In this document: piece after piece, positions 16,898 to 25,757 of the stretch
How positions within the stretch are numbered: position 1 is the first letter of the stretch
How the letters are laid out: every line of letters begins with the position of its first letter
Assembly: GCA_029562645.1 (NCBI GenBank)
Contig: JAKQUI010000003.1
Coordinates: 248,001 to 312,000 of the forward strand
Direction: 5' to 3'
Length of the DNA stretch: 64,000 nt
Source: Spirochaetota bacterium
GTDB lineage: Bacteria; Spirochaetota; UBA4802; JAKQUI01
Translations under genes and position numbers: made by a program
The notes under the pieces: model-generated
What the model saw: the letters and a program-made list of their open reading frames with translations, nothing else
Database searches by the model: none
What the model was told of the DNA's origin: nothing

Positions 16898-17095
16898 TTA
16901 CTTCGTCTTTTCCACCTTCACCTTCGGCTCAAGGACAAGCGTGCCCTTGTAATGGCCGCACTCCGGACACACCCGGTGTGGCATCACATACGCGCCGCAC
17001 CGCGTGCAGGGGCGAAGGTTGGGCGCCACAAGCGCGTTATGCGACCGCCGCATGCGCGATTTGGATTTCGATTTTCTTCTCTTAGGAACAGCCAC
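16898..17095 (-). CDS. rpmF: 50S ribosomal protein L32
   Basis: The product has 65 residues and begins at a GTG preceded by GAGAGGAG. It has the typical basic N-terminus ([16 protein letters not shown]) and two CxxC pairs (CTRCG and CPECG) forming the zinc site of L32. The C-terminus is a Lys/Val/Glu tail. It has its own promoter upstream and is followed by acpP with a 175-base gap. Confidence 0.95.
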   Translation of the reverse strand: MAVPKRRKSKSKSRMRRSHNALVAPNLRPCTRCGAYVMPHRVCPECGHYKGTLVLEPKVKVEKTK

Positions 17096-17164
17096 GGTGA
17101 TTCTCCTCTCGTATGGTATCCGACCGCTTGGCGCGCGCGTCCCGCAGGCTCGCGACTAGCGGTG

Positions 17165-17194
17165 TACCTACAATTTTCGCAAAGTTATTGTCAA
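17165..17194 (-). promoter_or_regulatory. Sigma70-type promoter of rpmF
   Basis: On the minus strand TTGACA (17189-17194), an 18-base spacer and TAGGTA (17165-17170) precede rpmF by about 65 bases. The -35 is perfect and the -10 is fair. It lies just past the end of the upstream YfgM-like gene. Confidence 0.5.
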
Positions 17195-17202
17195 GACCAA
17201 TT

Positions 17203-17922
17203 TTACTGGGCCCCGGTTTTTTTCCGCCCCTCGTAATATCCAAGCAAAAACAGCGAGTCTTTGGCCTTTTTCGCATACAACGACTGGGGAAAGCTGATGA
17301 TGATTTTATTATAGTATTCCCGCGCCTTGAAGATGTCCCCGTTGCGCTGGTTCAGCCGGGCGATATCGTACAAAATCTGATCCGCAAGCTCGCTCTCGGA
17401 AAATCGCTTCTCGATGCTCGCGCCGATCTCGAGCGCTTCCTTGAGGTTGCCCTGCATCTCGGCGCATCGGGCCGCCTGCTGCAATGCCAGCGGCGCGAAT
17501 ATCTCCGACGACGATTTCGATCCAAAGGCGCGGTAGCACTCCTTCGCCTCGGCATAACGCCCGTTCTCGAAGTACACGGCGCCCAGATAATACTTCCCAT
17601 ACGAATTCACATACCCAAACCACGAGCCGTCGATGATCGCCTTGAGTTTTTCGGCGATTTCACCGGCCTTGGCGGCGCGCGTATCCGGATCGAGCGCGGC
17701 GGTCGCCCGGTACTCCTCCATCACCGCTTCGAACTTTGCAAGCTCAACACCGGCCCGGTGGGAAAAATACACGGCAAGGCCGATCGCGACGCCGGCCGCC
17801 GCGATAACGCCGATCAGGCCGTACAGGAAGCCGCGCCGGTTTTTTCTGATTATATCCTTCGCCGCCATGAGCACCCGCTCGATGGGATTGCGTTGGATTT
17901 CAATTTCGCGCTGTGGCATCAT
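17203..17922 (-). CDS. YfgM-like TPR protein, single-pass membrane
   Basis: The product has 239 residues. A short cytoplasmic N-terminus is followed by one membrane helix (about 34-55, GLIGVIAAAGVAIGLAVYF). A periplasmic helical region then carries TPR-type repeats (YYLGAVYFENGRYAEAKECY, then ALQQAARCAEMQGNLKEALE). The layout matches the YfgM/TPR_21 family, which in other bacteria associates with the Sec translocon and periplasmic chaperones. It lies 52 bases downstream of the cmk-rpsA gene. Its function here is inferred from the family only. Confidence 0.65.
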   Translation of the reverse strand: MMPQREIEIQRNPIERVLMAAKDIIRKNRRGFLYGLIGVIAAAGVAIGLAVYFSHRAGVELAKFEAVMEEYRATAALDPDTRAAKAGEIAEKLKAIIDGSWFGYVNSYGKYYLGAVYFENGRYAEAKECYRAFGSKSSSEIFAPLALQQAARCAEMQGNLKEALEIGASIEKRFSESELADQILYDIARLNQRNGDIFKAREYYNKIIISFPQSLYAKKAKDSLFLLGYYEGRKKTGAQ

Positions 17923-17974
17923 GGATGATCACTCCGTATCATTTCGTTCGTGGCGTCCGCGTTTCCGGCGTTGG

Positions 17975-20332
17975 CTATTCGCCCAGCTTCTTCTTCAGGA
18001 GGTCGCCAATGGTGACCGTCTTGGGCGTGGTGTTCGAGAGCACCTTGTCGAGGTCCTCTTTCTCGGTCACGATATCGTACAGCTTCATGCTCAGGGAGAG
18101 GCGTCGCCGGTTCACGTCCACATCGAGCACCACCGCGCCCACCGGATCGCCGACCTTGAACTGCTCGGCGAGATTCTCGATCTTCTTCTTGGAAACCTCG
18201 GACACGTGCACCAGTCCCTCCACGCCGTCCTCGAGCTTCACGAACAGCCCAAAGCTCACGATGCCCGAAACCGCGCCCGAGACGCGCGTCCGCGGCGGAT
18301 ACTTCTCCTTGATCGCCTCCCACGGCGATTTCGTCAACTGCTTCATCCCGCAGGATATCTTCATGTCGGTGCTGTTGATCTCGAGGATCTTAAACTCGAT
18401 CTCGTCACCCACGGAGAACGACGACAGCGGGTTCTTGTTGCCCTCGTCCCAGGTGATGTCGGAGACATGCACCATCCCGTCGACGTCCTCTTCGAGCTCC
18501 ACGAACATGCCGAAACTCACGATCTTTTTAACCGGACGGCGCAGGACCGTCCCCACGGGGAAGCGCTCCGCAACGGTCTCCCATGGATTGGGAAGCAGCT
18601 GTTTGAGGCCCAGCGAGAGGCGTCGGTCGGCCTTGTTTATGTCGAGGATCATCACCTCGATCTTCTGTCCCTTCTGGTAGGCGTCCTTCGCCGGAACGTT
18701 CTTCTTCGTCCACGAGAGGTTCGCATTGTTCACCAGCCCCTCGACGCCCTCCTCGATCTCCACGAACAGCCCGAATGCGGCGACGGTGACCACGCGCCCC
18801 GGGACCTTGTCGCCCGGTTTGTAGCGCTCGTCGATGCGGGCCCAGGGGTCCTCCGTGAGCTGCTTGAGGCCCAGGGTGATGCGCCGCGCCTCCTGGTCGA
18901 TCCCCATGATCATGAACTCGGCCTCCTCGCCGAGCGTGCAGTATTTCTTCTTCTTAATGACCTTGCGCCACGAGAGATCGTCGCGATGCAGGAAGGCGCT
19001 GATGCCGTCGCAATCGACGATAACGCCGGACTCGACGAACCTGACGCCGCGGCCGCGGATTCGGTCGCCCACGGCGTGGGCGGCGACAAACTCCTCCCAC
19101 TTCTTCGCGAAGGCCTCGTCGAGATAGTCCTTGCGGGACAACACGATGCCGCGCTTCTTTTCGTCCACGCTCTTGATCACGAACTCGTAGGGGATGCGAA
19201 CCTCCTGCGACTTCTTGGCCTTCAGGTCGGCCGCGTGCGAAAAGGGAAGATAGGCCTGCGCGCCGAACACATCGACAAACAGTCCGTTCTTCGTGGTCCC
19301 CTTGATCGTGCCCGATACGGTCTGCGCGCCCGAGCGACAGTGCTCCATGAACCGCTTCCAGGCGACCTCCTGGTCGGCGGCGCGCTTCGAGAAAACGAAG
19401 GTCCCATCGAACAGCTTTCGGTTTACCAGCATCACATTGATTCGATCGCCCACGACCGGGGGCGCATCGAACTCGTTCAGGCGGACCTTGCCCTCGTACT
19501 TGGTCCCCACGTTCACGTAGGCGAAATCGCCGTCGATGGTCACGATCTCGCCCTCAACGATGGTGTTGGGGGCCACGCCGTCGAGCAGGGAATCGGCAAT
19601 ATACTCCATGCTGATGGCGTCGTCATGGCCGTTGGTCGAATGTTCCATCTGAGTACCCGAGTGCTGCGTGATGATTTCCACGATGCGGTCGATAACTTCG
19701 TCCTTGGTCAGTGCGGTCGTGTCGAGGTACACCGCGTCGTCCGCCTGCACCAGCCGCCCCACGGGCCGGCCGGTGTCCTCCGAATCGCGCTGGATAATCT
19801 GTTTGGTGATCTCATTTACGTCAAGATTTTTCCCTTTTTCGCGGTATTCGTTGATCCGCCTTTCGGCGCGTATCGCGACCGAGGCGTCGAGGTAGATCTT
19901 CACGTCGGCATCGGGAAACACCACCGTCCCGATGTCCCGACCGTCCATGATGAGGCTCTCGCGACGTCCGCGCTCGCGCAGGAGATCGTTCACAAACGCA
20001 CGGACGCGCACGTCGTCGGAGATGATACCGATGTTTTTTGCGATGGTCTCGGTGCGGATCTCGTCGGAGACGTCGACGCCGTCCACGGTCGTGCGGCAGG
20101 CCCCGTCGGGAAGGAAGCGCTGGTCGATGGACGCCCCCGCGAGATCGTCCGCGAACCCGGCCCCGCGCTCGACCGCGCCGCGGTTGCGCAGGATCAGCCA
20201 GGTGATGGCCCGGTAGATCGCGCCCGAATCGACATAGGAAATCCCCAGCCGCTTCGCGACCTCCTTCGACACGCTGCTCTTGCCCGAGCCCGCCGGACCG
20301 TCGATGGCGACGATGATGTGATCACTGCCCAT
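17975..20332 (-). CDS. Cytidylate kinase fused to ribosomal protein S1
   Basis: The product has 785 residues from an ATG with an AGGAGAG ribosome-binding site; the frame further upstream is not protein-like. Residues 1 to about 225 are a cytidylate kinase, with P-loop GPAGSGKSS (12-20), the SYVDSGAIYRA nucleotide segment and DGRDIGTVVFPDA. It phosphorylates CMP and dCMP. The rest holds about six S1 RNA-binding domains, including clear repeats such as GLFVEIEEGVEGLV, GMFVELEEDVDGMVHVSD and GLFVKLEDGVEGLVHVSE. It should bind mRNA on the small ribosomal subunit. This fusion is known in treponemes and is a phylogenetic hint. I see no break between the two halves. Confidence 0.95.
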   Translation of the reverse strand: MGSDHIIVAIDGPAGSGKSSVSKEVAKRLGISYVDSGAIYRAITWLILRNRGAVERGAGFADDLAGASIDQRFLPDGACRTTVDGVDVSDEIRTETIAKNIGIISDDVRVRAFVNDLLRERGRRESLIMDGRDIGTVVFPDADVKIYLDASVAIRAERRINEYREKGKNLDVNEITKQIIQRDSEDTGRPVGRLVQADDAVYLDTTALTKDEVIDRIVEIITQHSGTQMEHSTNGHDDAISMEYIADSLLDGVAPNTIVEGEIVTIDGDFAYVNVGTKYEGKVRLNEFDAPPVVGDRINVMLVNRKLFDGTFVFSKRAADQEVAWKRFMEHCRSGAQTVSGTIKGTTKNGLFVDVFGAQAYLPFSHAADLKAKKSQEVRIPYEFVIKSVDEKKRGIVLSRKDYLDEAFAKKWEEFVAAHAVGDRIRGRGVRFVESGVIVDCDGISAFLHRDDLSWRKVIKKKKYCTLGEEAEFMIMGIDQEARRITLGLKQLTEDPWARIDERYKPGDKVPGRVVTVAAFGLFVEIEEGVEGLVNNANLSWTKKNVPAKDAYQKGQKIEVMILDINKADRRLSLGLKQLLPNPWETVAERFPVGTVLRRPVKKIVSFGMFVELEEDVDGMVHVSDITWDEGNKNPLSSFSVGDEIEFKILEINSTDMKISCGMKQLTKSPWEAIKEKYPPRTRVSGAVSGIVSFGLFVKLEDGVEGLVHVSEVSKKKIENLAEQFKVGDPVGAVVLDVDVNRRRLSLSMKLYDIVTEKEDLDKVLSNTTPKTVTIGDLLKKKLGE

Positions 20333-20407
20333 GAAGAATGCTCTCCTGCGGTTCAATGCCGCGGACGAACCGCTCATCCGCTGCGCTATGCTGCGCGCAG
20401 CACCAAA

Positions 20408-20427
20408 CCCCGGCCATGAAGCCGGGG
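20408..20427 (-). other. GC-rich stem-loop between aroF and cmk-rpsA
   Basis: A perfect 7-bp stem (CCCCGGC / GCCGGGG) with a six-base loop lies in the 120-base gap after the DAHP synthase stop. On the minus strand it is followed only by TTTGG, so it is a weak terminator at best. It could reduce read-through into cmk-rpsA. Confidence 0.3.
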
Positions 20428-20452
20428 CCGAACATCGCATACCAATTGAATA

Positions 20453-21469
20453 TCAATAACAGTCTCTGCCGATTGCCTTCGCGACCTTGTTCACGCGCGC
20501 GATGAGGTCCGTGAGCTGTTCGTAGTTGACGGTCTGCTGGCCGTCGGAGGTGGCGTCTTCGGGGTTCGGGTGCGCCTCGACGATGAGCCCGTCCGCGCCT
20601 GCGGCGATATAGGCGAGTCCGGCGGGGATAACGTAATCCCTGATTCCCATGGCATGGCTCGGATCGCAGATGACCGGAAGATGGCTCAGCTCCTTGACCA
20701 CGGGCACGGCGCCGGCGTCGAGGGTGTTGCGCGTGATGTCCTCGAAGGTGCGGATACCGCGCGGGCACAGAATGACATTGCGGTTTCCCTGCGCGAGAAT
20801 GTATTCGGCCGACATGAGGAACTCGTTGATGGTCGCGTTCATCCCGCGCTTGAGGAGCACCGGCGTTCGCATCCGGCCCACCTCCTTGAGGAGATTGTAG
20901 TTCTGCATGTTGCGGGTGCCGATTTGCATCATGTCCGCGTGCTCGGCGAGGAACTCGACGTCGCGCGGATCCATCACCTCGGTCACGAACGGCAGTCCCG
21001 TCTCTTGGCGCGCGGCGACCATGAACATCACCCCCTCGCGCCCGTAACCCTGGAACGAATACGGCGAGGTGCGGGGCTTGAAGGCGCCGGCGCGAAACAT
21101 CTTCGCCCCGGCCTTCTTGATCATGCGCGCGTGCTCCACGACCGCCGCTTCGCCCTCGACGGCGCAGGGACCGGCCATCACGACCACCCTGGGGCCGCCG
21201 ATCTCCACATCGCCGACCTTGATGACGGTGCGGTCGGGATGCGTCTCCTTGCTCACGAGCTTGAAGGGCCGCAGGATGGACTTGACCGATTCGACGCCCG
21301 CCAGCGCCTCCAGCGGCTGCTCGCGGATGATGTCCTCGTCGCCGATGACGGTGATGATGGTCCGCTGGACGCCGGTGGATACGTGGGGGTTCAGCTTGAG
21401 CGACTTGATCTTCTCGACGATGTGGTCGATCTCGTCCTGGGTAACCCCGGGTTTCAATACGATGAGCAC
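20453..21469 (-). CDS. aroF: 3-deoxy-7-phosphoheptulonate (DAHP) synthase, type I-beta
   Basis: The product has 338 residues. A ferredoxin-like N-terminal domain (about 1-70) precedes a KDO8P/DAHP-type barrel containing MAGPCAVEGE, FRAGAFKPRTSPYSFQG and CDPSHAMG. This is the AroF-I-beta architecture, in which the N-terminal domain can confer feedback control. It condenses PEP and erythrose 4-phosphate, the first step of aromatic amino acid synthesis. It is 75 bases downstream of pheA, so pathway entry and the phenylalanine branch are co-transcribed. Confidence 0.95.
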   Translation of the reverse strand: MLIVLKPGVTQDEIDHIVEKIKSLKLNPHVSTGVQRTIITVIGDEDIIREQPLEALAGVESVKSILRPFKLVSKETHPDRTVIKVGDVEIGGPRVVVMAGPCAVEGEAAVVEHARMIKKAGAKMFRAGAFKPRTSPYSFQGYGREGVMFMVAARQETGLPFVTEVMDPRDVEFLAEHADMMQIGTRNMQNYNLLKEVGRMRTPVLLKRGMNATINEFLMSAEYILAQGNRNVILCPRGIRTFEDITRNTLDAGAVPVVKELSHLPVICDPSHAMGIRDYVIPAGLAYIAAGADGLIVEAHPNPEDATSDGQQTVNYEQLTDLIARVNKVAKAIGRDCY

Positions 21470-21544
21470 GGCATTTCACTCCAGATGACGATCATCCCCA
21501 CACCCGCGACGGGCCTCGGAGGGACAATGCAGTATGTTCGCCAG

Positions 21545-22594
21545 TCAGTTCGCGGCGGGATACGAACCGAGGATTTTGAAAAACAGGGTTTCCTGCTTCA
21601 TAATATCGACCGCAGCGCGCACAACCGTATCATTGGTATGACCGTTGAAGTCAATGAAAAAATTGTACTCCCACATGCTTTTCTTGTCCGGCCGCGACTC
21701 GATCTTGGTCATGTTGATCCCCGCCTCGTGGAAGGCGCGCAGAAGATCGTAGAGCGCCCCGGGCTTGTCCTTCACCGCACACACGATGGAGGTCTTGTCG
21801 TTGCCGGTGGGCGGATTGTCCTTTTTCCCCAGCACCAGGAAGCGCGTGTAGTTGTTCTTGGAATCCTCGATGTTCCGGTCGAGCACGTTGAGCGAATAGA
21901 TGCGCGCGGAGATCTCCGATGAGATGGCCGCGGAGTTCTTGTCCCACGACGCCGTCTCCGCCGCGAGCGAGTTCGAGGCGACGTTGTGCATCTCGGCGCC
22001 CGGCAGGTTCTTCCGGATCCACGACTTGCACTGCGCGGCCGCCTGGGGATGCACGTAGAGCTTCTTCACGCCGCGGATATCGGGGCACAGCGACACCAGG
22101 CAATAGGAGATGCGCAGGAATTTTTCGCACACGATCTTCAGGTCGGTGTCGAGGAGCTCGTCGAGGGTGTAGGTGACCGCACCCTCCGTGCTGTTCTCCA
22201 CGGGGACGATCCCGAAGGGCGCCTTGTCCATCTCCACCTCGAGGAATACGTCGGGGATGGTCTTCTGGGGGACGGCCTCGACCGATTCGCCGAACACCTC
22301 GAGGAGGGCGATCTGGGTAAACGTTCCCTCCGGCCCCAGATAGGCCACGCGGGTGGGACACGCCTGCACGAGCGCATTCGAGATGATCTCGGTGTATATC
22401 TTGCGCAGCGCGTCCGATGCGATCGGGCCGCCGTTGTAGTTCGCGATCTGCTCGTACACCCGGACACGGTCCATGGGCGAGAAGGCGTCCGCGGCGCCCT
22501 CGCCACGCCGCTTCATCTCATCGACATACCGCCGCACGCGTTCGTTGATGAGTTCGATGATCCGCCGGTCCAGGTCCTCCATGATTCCCATCAT
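21545..22594 (-). CDS. pheA: Chorismate mutase / prephenate dehydratase (P-protein)
   Basis: The product has 349 residues. An AroQ-type chorismate mutase helix bundle (about 5-85, ending with IYTEIISNALVQ) is followed by the prephenate dehydratase domain (YLGPEGTFTQIA, then VPVENSTEGAV). A C-terminal ACT domain carries the ESRP phenylalanine-binding motif. It converts chorismate through prephenate to phenylpyruvate and should be inhibited by phenylalanine. It starts three bases after the scpB stop and is followed by aroF. Confidence 0.95.
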   Translation of the reverse strand: MMGIMEDLDRRIIELINERVRRYVDEMKRRGEGAADAFSPMDRVRVYEQIANYNGGPIASDALRKIYTEIISNALVQACPTRVAYLGPEGTFTQIALLEVFGESVEAVPQKTIPDVFLEVEMDKAPFGIVPVENSTEGAVTYTLDELLDTDLKIVCEKFLRISYCLVSLCPDIRGVKKLYVHPQAAAQCKSWIRKNLPGAEMHNVASNSLAAETASWDKNSAAISSEISARIYSLNVLDRNIEDSKNNYTRFLVLGKKDNPPTGNDKTSIVCAVKDKPGALYDLLRAFHEAGINMTKIESRPDKKSMWEYNFFIDFNGHTNDTVVRAAVDIMKQETLFFKILGSYPAAN

Positions 22595-22597
22595 CGC

Positions 22598-23233
22598 CTA
22601 TTCACCGTGCTGTATGGTAAATTCCTTTATTTCAGAAAGCCGCGGCAGGTCGGAGAGTTTGTTGAGCCCGAAGTACTTGAGAAAATCGTCCGTGGTGCCG
22701 TAGGCGAGCGGCCGCCCCGGCAGCTCCTTTCTCCCCACGGGTTTGATGAGGTTCTTCTTGAGAAGGTTGGCGACCATCATGCGCGACGACACGCCGCGAA
22801 GCTCGTCGATCTCCGAGATGACGATGGGCTGCTTATAGGCGACGATCGCCAGCGTTTCCATCATGCTCTTCGAGAGGGTCTCCTTGCGGGAGAGGCCCAG
22901 CACCCGCCGAATCTGCTCGGCGTACCGCCGGTCGGTCACATATTGATAGCCGTTGGAGAGCCGGACGATCTTCACGCCGCCGTCGCGCTCCTCGTAGGCA
23001 TCGACCAGCGAATCGAGGATGATGCGCGCGTGCGTCGCGTCCACCCCGAAGTTCTTCACAAAAAAACCCGCAGGCAGCGGCTCGCTCGAAATAAACAGCA
23101 CCGCCTCAAAAAGGCCGTGCAGGTCCAGCCGGTCGCGGTCCTCCTCCTCCGGAAGTCCGCCCTCGGCGTCGCCCGCGCCCTCGCCGGAAGGCTCCAGCCC
23201 CTGTTCGAGTTCCTCTTCGTTCACTGCCATCAC
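22598..23233 (-). CDS. scpB: Segregation and condensation protein B
   Basis: The product has 211 residues with the two winged-helix domains of ScpB: EAVLFISSEPLPAGFF near the start, then LGLSRKETLSKSMMETLAIVAYKQPI and RPLAYGTTDDFLKYFGL. It forms the non-SMC part of the SMC-ScpAB condensin with ScpA. It overlaps scpA by four bases. An acidic tail of about 30 residues precedes the domain. No smc gene is in the window. Confidence 0.95.
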   Translation of the reverse strand: MMAVNEEELEQGLEPSGEGAGDAEGGLPEEEDRDRLDLHGLFEAVLFISSEPLPAGFFVKNFGVDATHARIILDSLVDAYEERDGGVKIVRLSNGYQYVTDRRYAEQIRRVLGLSRKETLSKSMMETLAIVAYKQPIVISEIDELRGVSSRMMVANLLKKNLIKPVGRKELPGRPLAYGTTDDFLKYFGLNKLSDLPRLSEIKEFTIQHGE

Positions 23234-24039
23234 TCGCCGTCTGCAATCGACCCTTCGGCGCCGTCACCGGCCGCCGCAACTCCCGGATCCCATCCGCCGC
23301 GGACGATGTGGATATCGCCAAACACCGCATGCTGATAGAGTCGCACCGCATGCATCTTCGCCAGTTCGAGAATGGCCAGAAAGGTGGCGACAATCTCCAT
23401 GCGCCGCGGCCGCTCGGAAAACAACTCCGCGAACAGCACCTGCTCGCGCGCTCCCAGCAAATTTTGGATATGCACGATCCTTTCGCTCACCAGGATTTCG
23501 TCAAATACAATTTCCATCTCGGGCGTCTCGACGGTCTCGGCCATCACGTCGGCGAACGCCGCCAGCAGATCGAAGAGCGACACCTCGATCAGCGTCGCAT
23601 CCACGTCGTCGAACTCGGCGGGAACCGTCGGCCGCGAGAACATGTCCGCGCGCTGGTCGAACTGGCTCTGCAGCTCGTGCGACGCCATCTGGTACTTCTT
23701 GAACTCAAGCAGCTTGGCGATGAGATCGGGCGGAAGCGGGGGAACGAAGTACTCGTCCTCGATGGCGTCGGAGGGAAGGATCGATTTCGACTTATAGTAC
23801 AACAACTCCGAGGCCATGACGATGAATTCCGCGGCCACCTGGATGTCGTTCTTCTCCATGAGGCTCAGATAGGCGATATACTGCTCGGTGATGCGCGATA
23901 TGGAAATCTCCGCGATGTCTATCTTCGCGCGCTTGATGAGGTCCCACAGCAGGTCCAGCGGCCCGCTGAAATCGTTGACGTGCAGGATGCAGGCATCCGT
24001 TCGACCGCCGCCACTGTCCCTGTCCGTCTGCTGTTCCAT
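23230..24039 (-). CDS. scpA: Segregation and condensation protein A
   Basis: The product has 269 residues. The kleisin N-terminal motif FSGPLDLLWDLIKRAKIDI is present, followed by the SISRITEQYIAYL helix; the C-terminal winged helix is at about 190-240. It bridges the SMC heads and ScpB in chromosome condensation. The C-terminus extends about 25 residues beyond the usual end. The gene overlaps scpB. Confidence 0.95.
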   Translation of the reverse strand: MEQQTDRDSGGGRTDACILHVNDFSGPLDLLWDLIKRAKIDIAEISISRITEQYIAYLSLMEKNDIQVAAEFIVMASELLYYKSKSILPSDAIEDEYFVPPLPPDLIAKLLEFKKYQMASHELQSQFDQRADMFSRPTVPAEFDDVDATLIEVSLFDLLAAFADVMAETVETPEMEIVFDEILVSERIVHIQNLLGAREQVLFAELFSERPRRMEIVATFLAILELAKMHAVRLYQHAVFGDIHIVRGGWDPGVAAAGDGAEGSIADGE

Positions 24040-24144
24040 GCCAAACCGTTTTCACACGCGCCGCAGGCGAGTCGGGACCCGCTTCGCGCGTGCACGTCGA
24101 TAGGTTGATTTTCCCGGCGCGCGACCGCGCCGTCCGCTTCGCTC

Positions 24145-24504
24145 TTAGGAGAGGGCTTTTTCCGCCGCCTTCTGGAGGCGCTCCGGAGGGAACGGCTTCA
24201 CGACGAAATCCTTCACGCCGATCTTGATCGCCTTGGTGAGGAGGTTCTCCTGGCCGAGCGCCGTCACCATGATGATCCGCGCCGCCTTGTCGAAATTGAG
24301 GATTTCCTCAGCTGCCTCGATACCGTCCTTTTCGCGCATGGTGATGTCCATGGTCACGAGATCGGGCTTGAGCTTCTTGTACAGTTCCACCGCCTCGACC
24401 CCGTTCTCGGCCTCGCCGATGATCTCATGACCCTTCGGGATGAGCGCGTCACGCACAAGCGTCCGCATGAATTTCGCGTCATCAACGATAAGTATTCTCG
24501 CCAT
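24145..24504 (-). CDS. cheY: Chemotaxis response regulator CheY
   Basis: The product has 119 residues and is a stand-alone receiver domain: acidic pair in ILIVDDAKFMR, phospho-acceptor Asp in PDLVTMDITM, conserved Thr in VTALG and Lys in VVKPFPPE. It is the likely flagellar switch-binding output of CheA. It lies 151 bases downstream of cheB, with a possible promoter of its own, so its level may be set separately from the CheA operon. Confidence 0.9.
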   Translation of the reverse strand: MARILIVDDAKFMRTLVRDALIPKGHEIIGEAENGVEAVELYKKLKPDLVTMDITMREKDGIEAAEEILNFDKAARIIMVTALGQENLLTKAIKIGVKDFVVKPFPPERLQKAAEKALS

Positions 24505-24558
24505 GGTCTCGCTCCAGCCAGTTTAGATAAATCCGGAAATCGGGCGTCGCTGGGCAGT

Positions 24559-24586
24559 ATCCTACATACTGCGGATATGCGATCAA
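24559..24586 (-). promoter_or_regulatory. Possible cheY promoter
   Basis: On the minus strand TTGATC (24581-24586), a 16-base spacer and TAGGAT (24559-24564) lie in the cheB-cheY gap. The start would be near 24552, 48 bases before cheY. The match is moderate. Confidence 0.4.
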
Positions 24587-24655
24587 CCAAAATTTTCCTG
24601 AAATGCAATTTTTGTTCATTTTATCCGCGTCACGGGCCTCCCAACGCGCCATTCC

Positions 24656-25741
24656 CTATATATGTTCAACTATCTTCTGGGGTATCTCATCGAGCGGGAC
24701 CACATCATCAACCGCCCCCAGCTCCACGGCCACGCGGTTCATGCCAAAGACCACCGACGTTTCCTCGTCCTGCGCCACGCAATAGCCGCCCTTCCGCTTG
24801 ATATTGAGCATGCCGCGCGCGCCGTCCTTTCCCATCCCGGTCATGATAACGCCCACCGACTCGGCGCCGCAGGTCTCGGCCACCGAATCGAACAGCACGT
24901 CGATCGACGGCCGGTGTCCCGACACCTTGTCCGCGGTAAAAACCCGAATGATCCGCTCGCCGCCCGCGTTCTCGATGCGCATGTGGGAGTGTCCGGGGGC
25001 GATATACCCCCACCCCGGACGGACGATATCGCCGTCGGCGGCCTCCTTCACGCTCAACGGGGAATTCGCATTGAGCCGCTCCGCAAACGCCTTGGTGAAC
25101 CCCTCGGGCATGTGCTGCACCACCAGCACCGGATTGGGGAGATTGTGCGGAAGGTTTTTAAACACGTTAAAGAGCGCCGAGGGCCCGCCGGTCGAGGTCC
25201 CGATCGCGATCACGCGCGCGCTGCGCTCCTTGATCGGCTGCGCGGCCCGTCGCACCTCCTCGATGCGGCGGGGCGTCTTCGCTCTCGGCGCATCGTCGGC
25301 GCGCGGCGGCGCAACCGCCTCCGGGACCTTTATCACGATCCCGGCGACCGACTTCACCTTGCTCACCAAAAGCTCCGAGATGTCATCCATCGTCAGGGAT
25401 AGGATCGACGAGGGCTTGGGGATGAAGTCGACCGCGCCGTACTCCATGGCCTTGAAGGTCGCCTCGGCGCCGTGCTGGGTGAGAACGCTCATCATGATGA
25501 CGGGCTTCGGCTTTGTGGCGATGATGGTGCGCAGCGACTCGAGCCCGTCCATGATGGGCATCTCGATGTCCATCGTGATGACGTCGGGATCGAGCGAATC
25601 GTTTTTGTAAATCGCGGTCTGCCCGTTGTTCGCGGTGCCCACCACCTCGATCGCCGGATCCTTTTGGAGGATGTCGCTGATGATTTTCCGCACGAGCGCG
25701 GAGTCGTCAACCACCAGGACCTTGATCTTTTTATCGGGCAT
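24656..25741 (-). CDS. cheB: Chemotaxis protein-glutamate methylesterase CheB
   Basis: The product has 361 residues. The N-terminal receiver has VLVVDDSALVRK and acceptor Asp in VITMDIEMPIMDG. A Pro/Ala/Arg-rich linker follows. The C-terminal methylesterase domain carries the catalytic set: Ser in IGTSTGGPSAL, His in VVQHMPEGFT and Asp in GMGKDGARG. It removes methyl groups from chemoreceptors for adaptation. It is 16 bases downstream of cheA. No cheR or receptor gene is in the window. Confidence 0.95.
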   Translation of the reverse strand: MPDKKIKVLVVDDSALVRKIISDILQKDPAIEVVGTANNGQTAIYKNDSLDPDVITMDIEMPIMDGLESLRTIIATKPKPVIMMSVLTQHGAEATFKAMEYGAVDFIPKPSSILSLTMDDISELLVSKVKSVAGIVIKVPEAVAPPRADDAPRAKTPRRIEEVRRAAQPIKERSARVIAIGTSTGGPSALFNVFKNLPHNLPNPVLVVQHMPEGFTKAFAERLNANSPLSVKEAADGDIVRPGWGYIAPGHSHMRIENAGGERIIRVFTADKVSGHRPSIDVLFDSVAETCGAESVGVIMTGMGKDGARGMLNIKRKGGYCVAQDEETSVVFGMNRVAVELGAVDDVVPLDEIPQKIVEHI

Positions 25742-25757
25742 GGCCGCTTATGACGGT

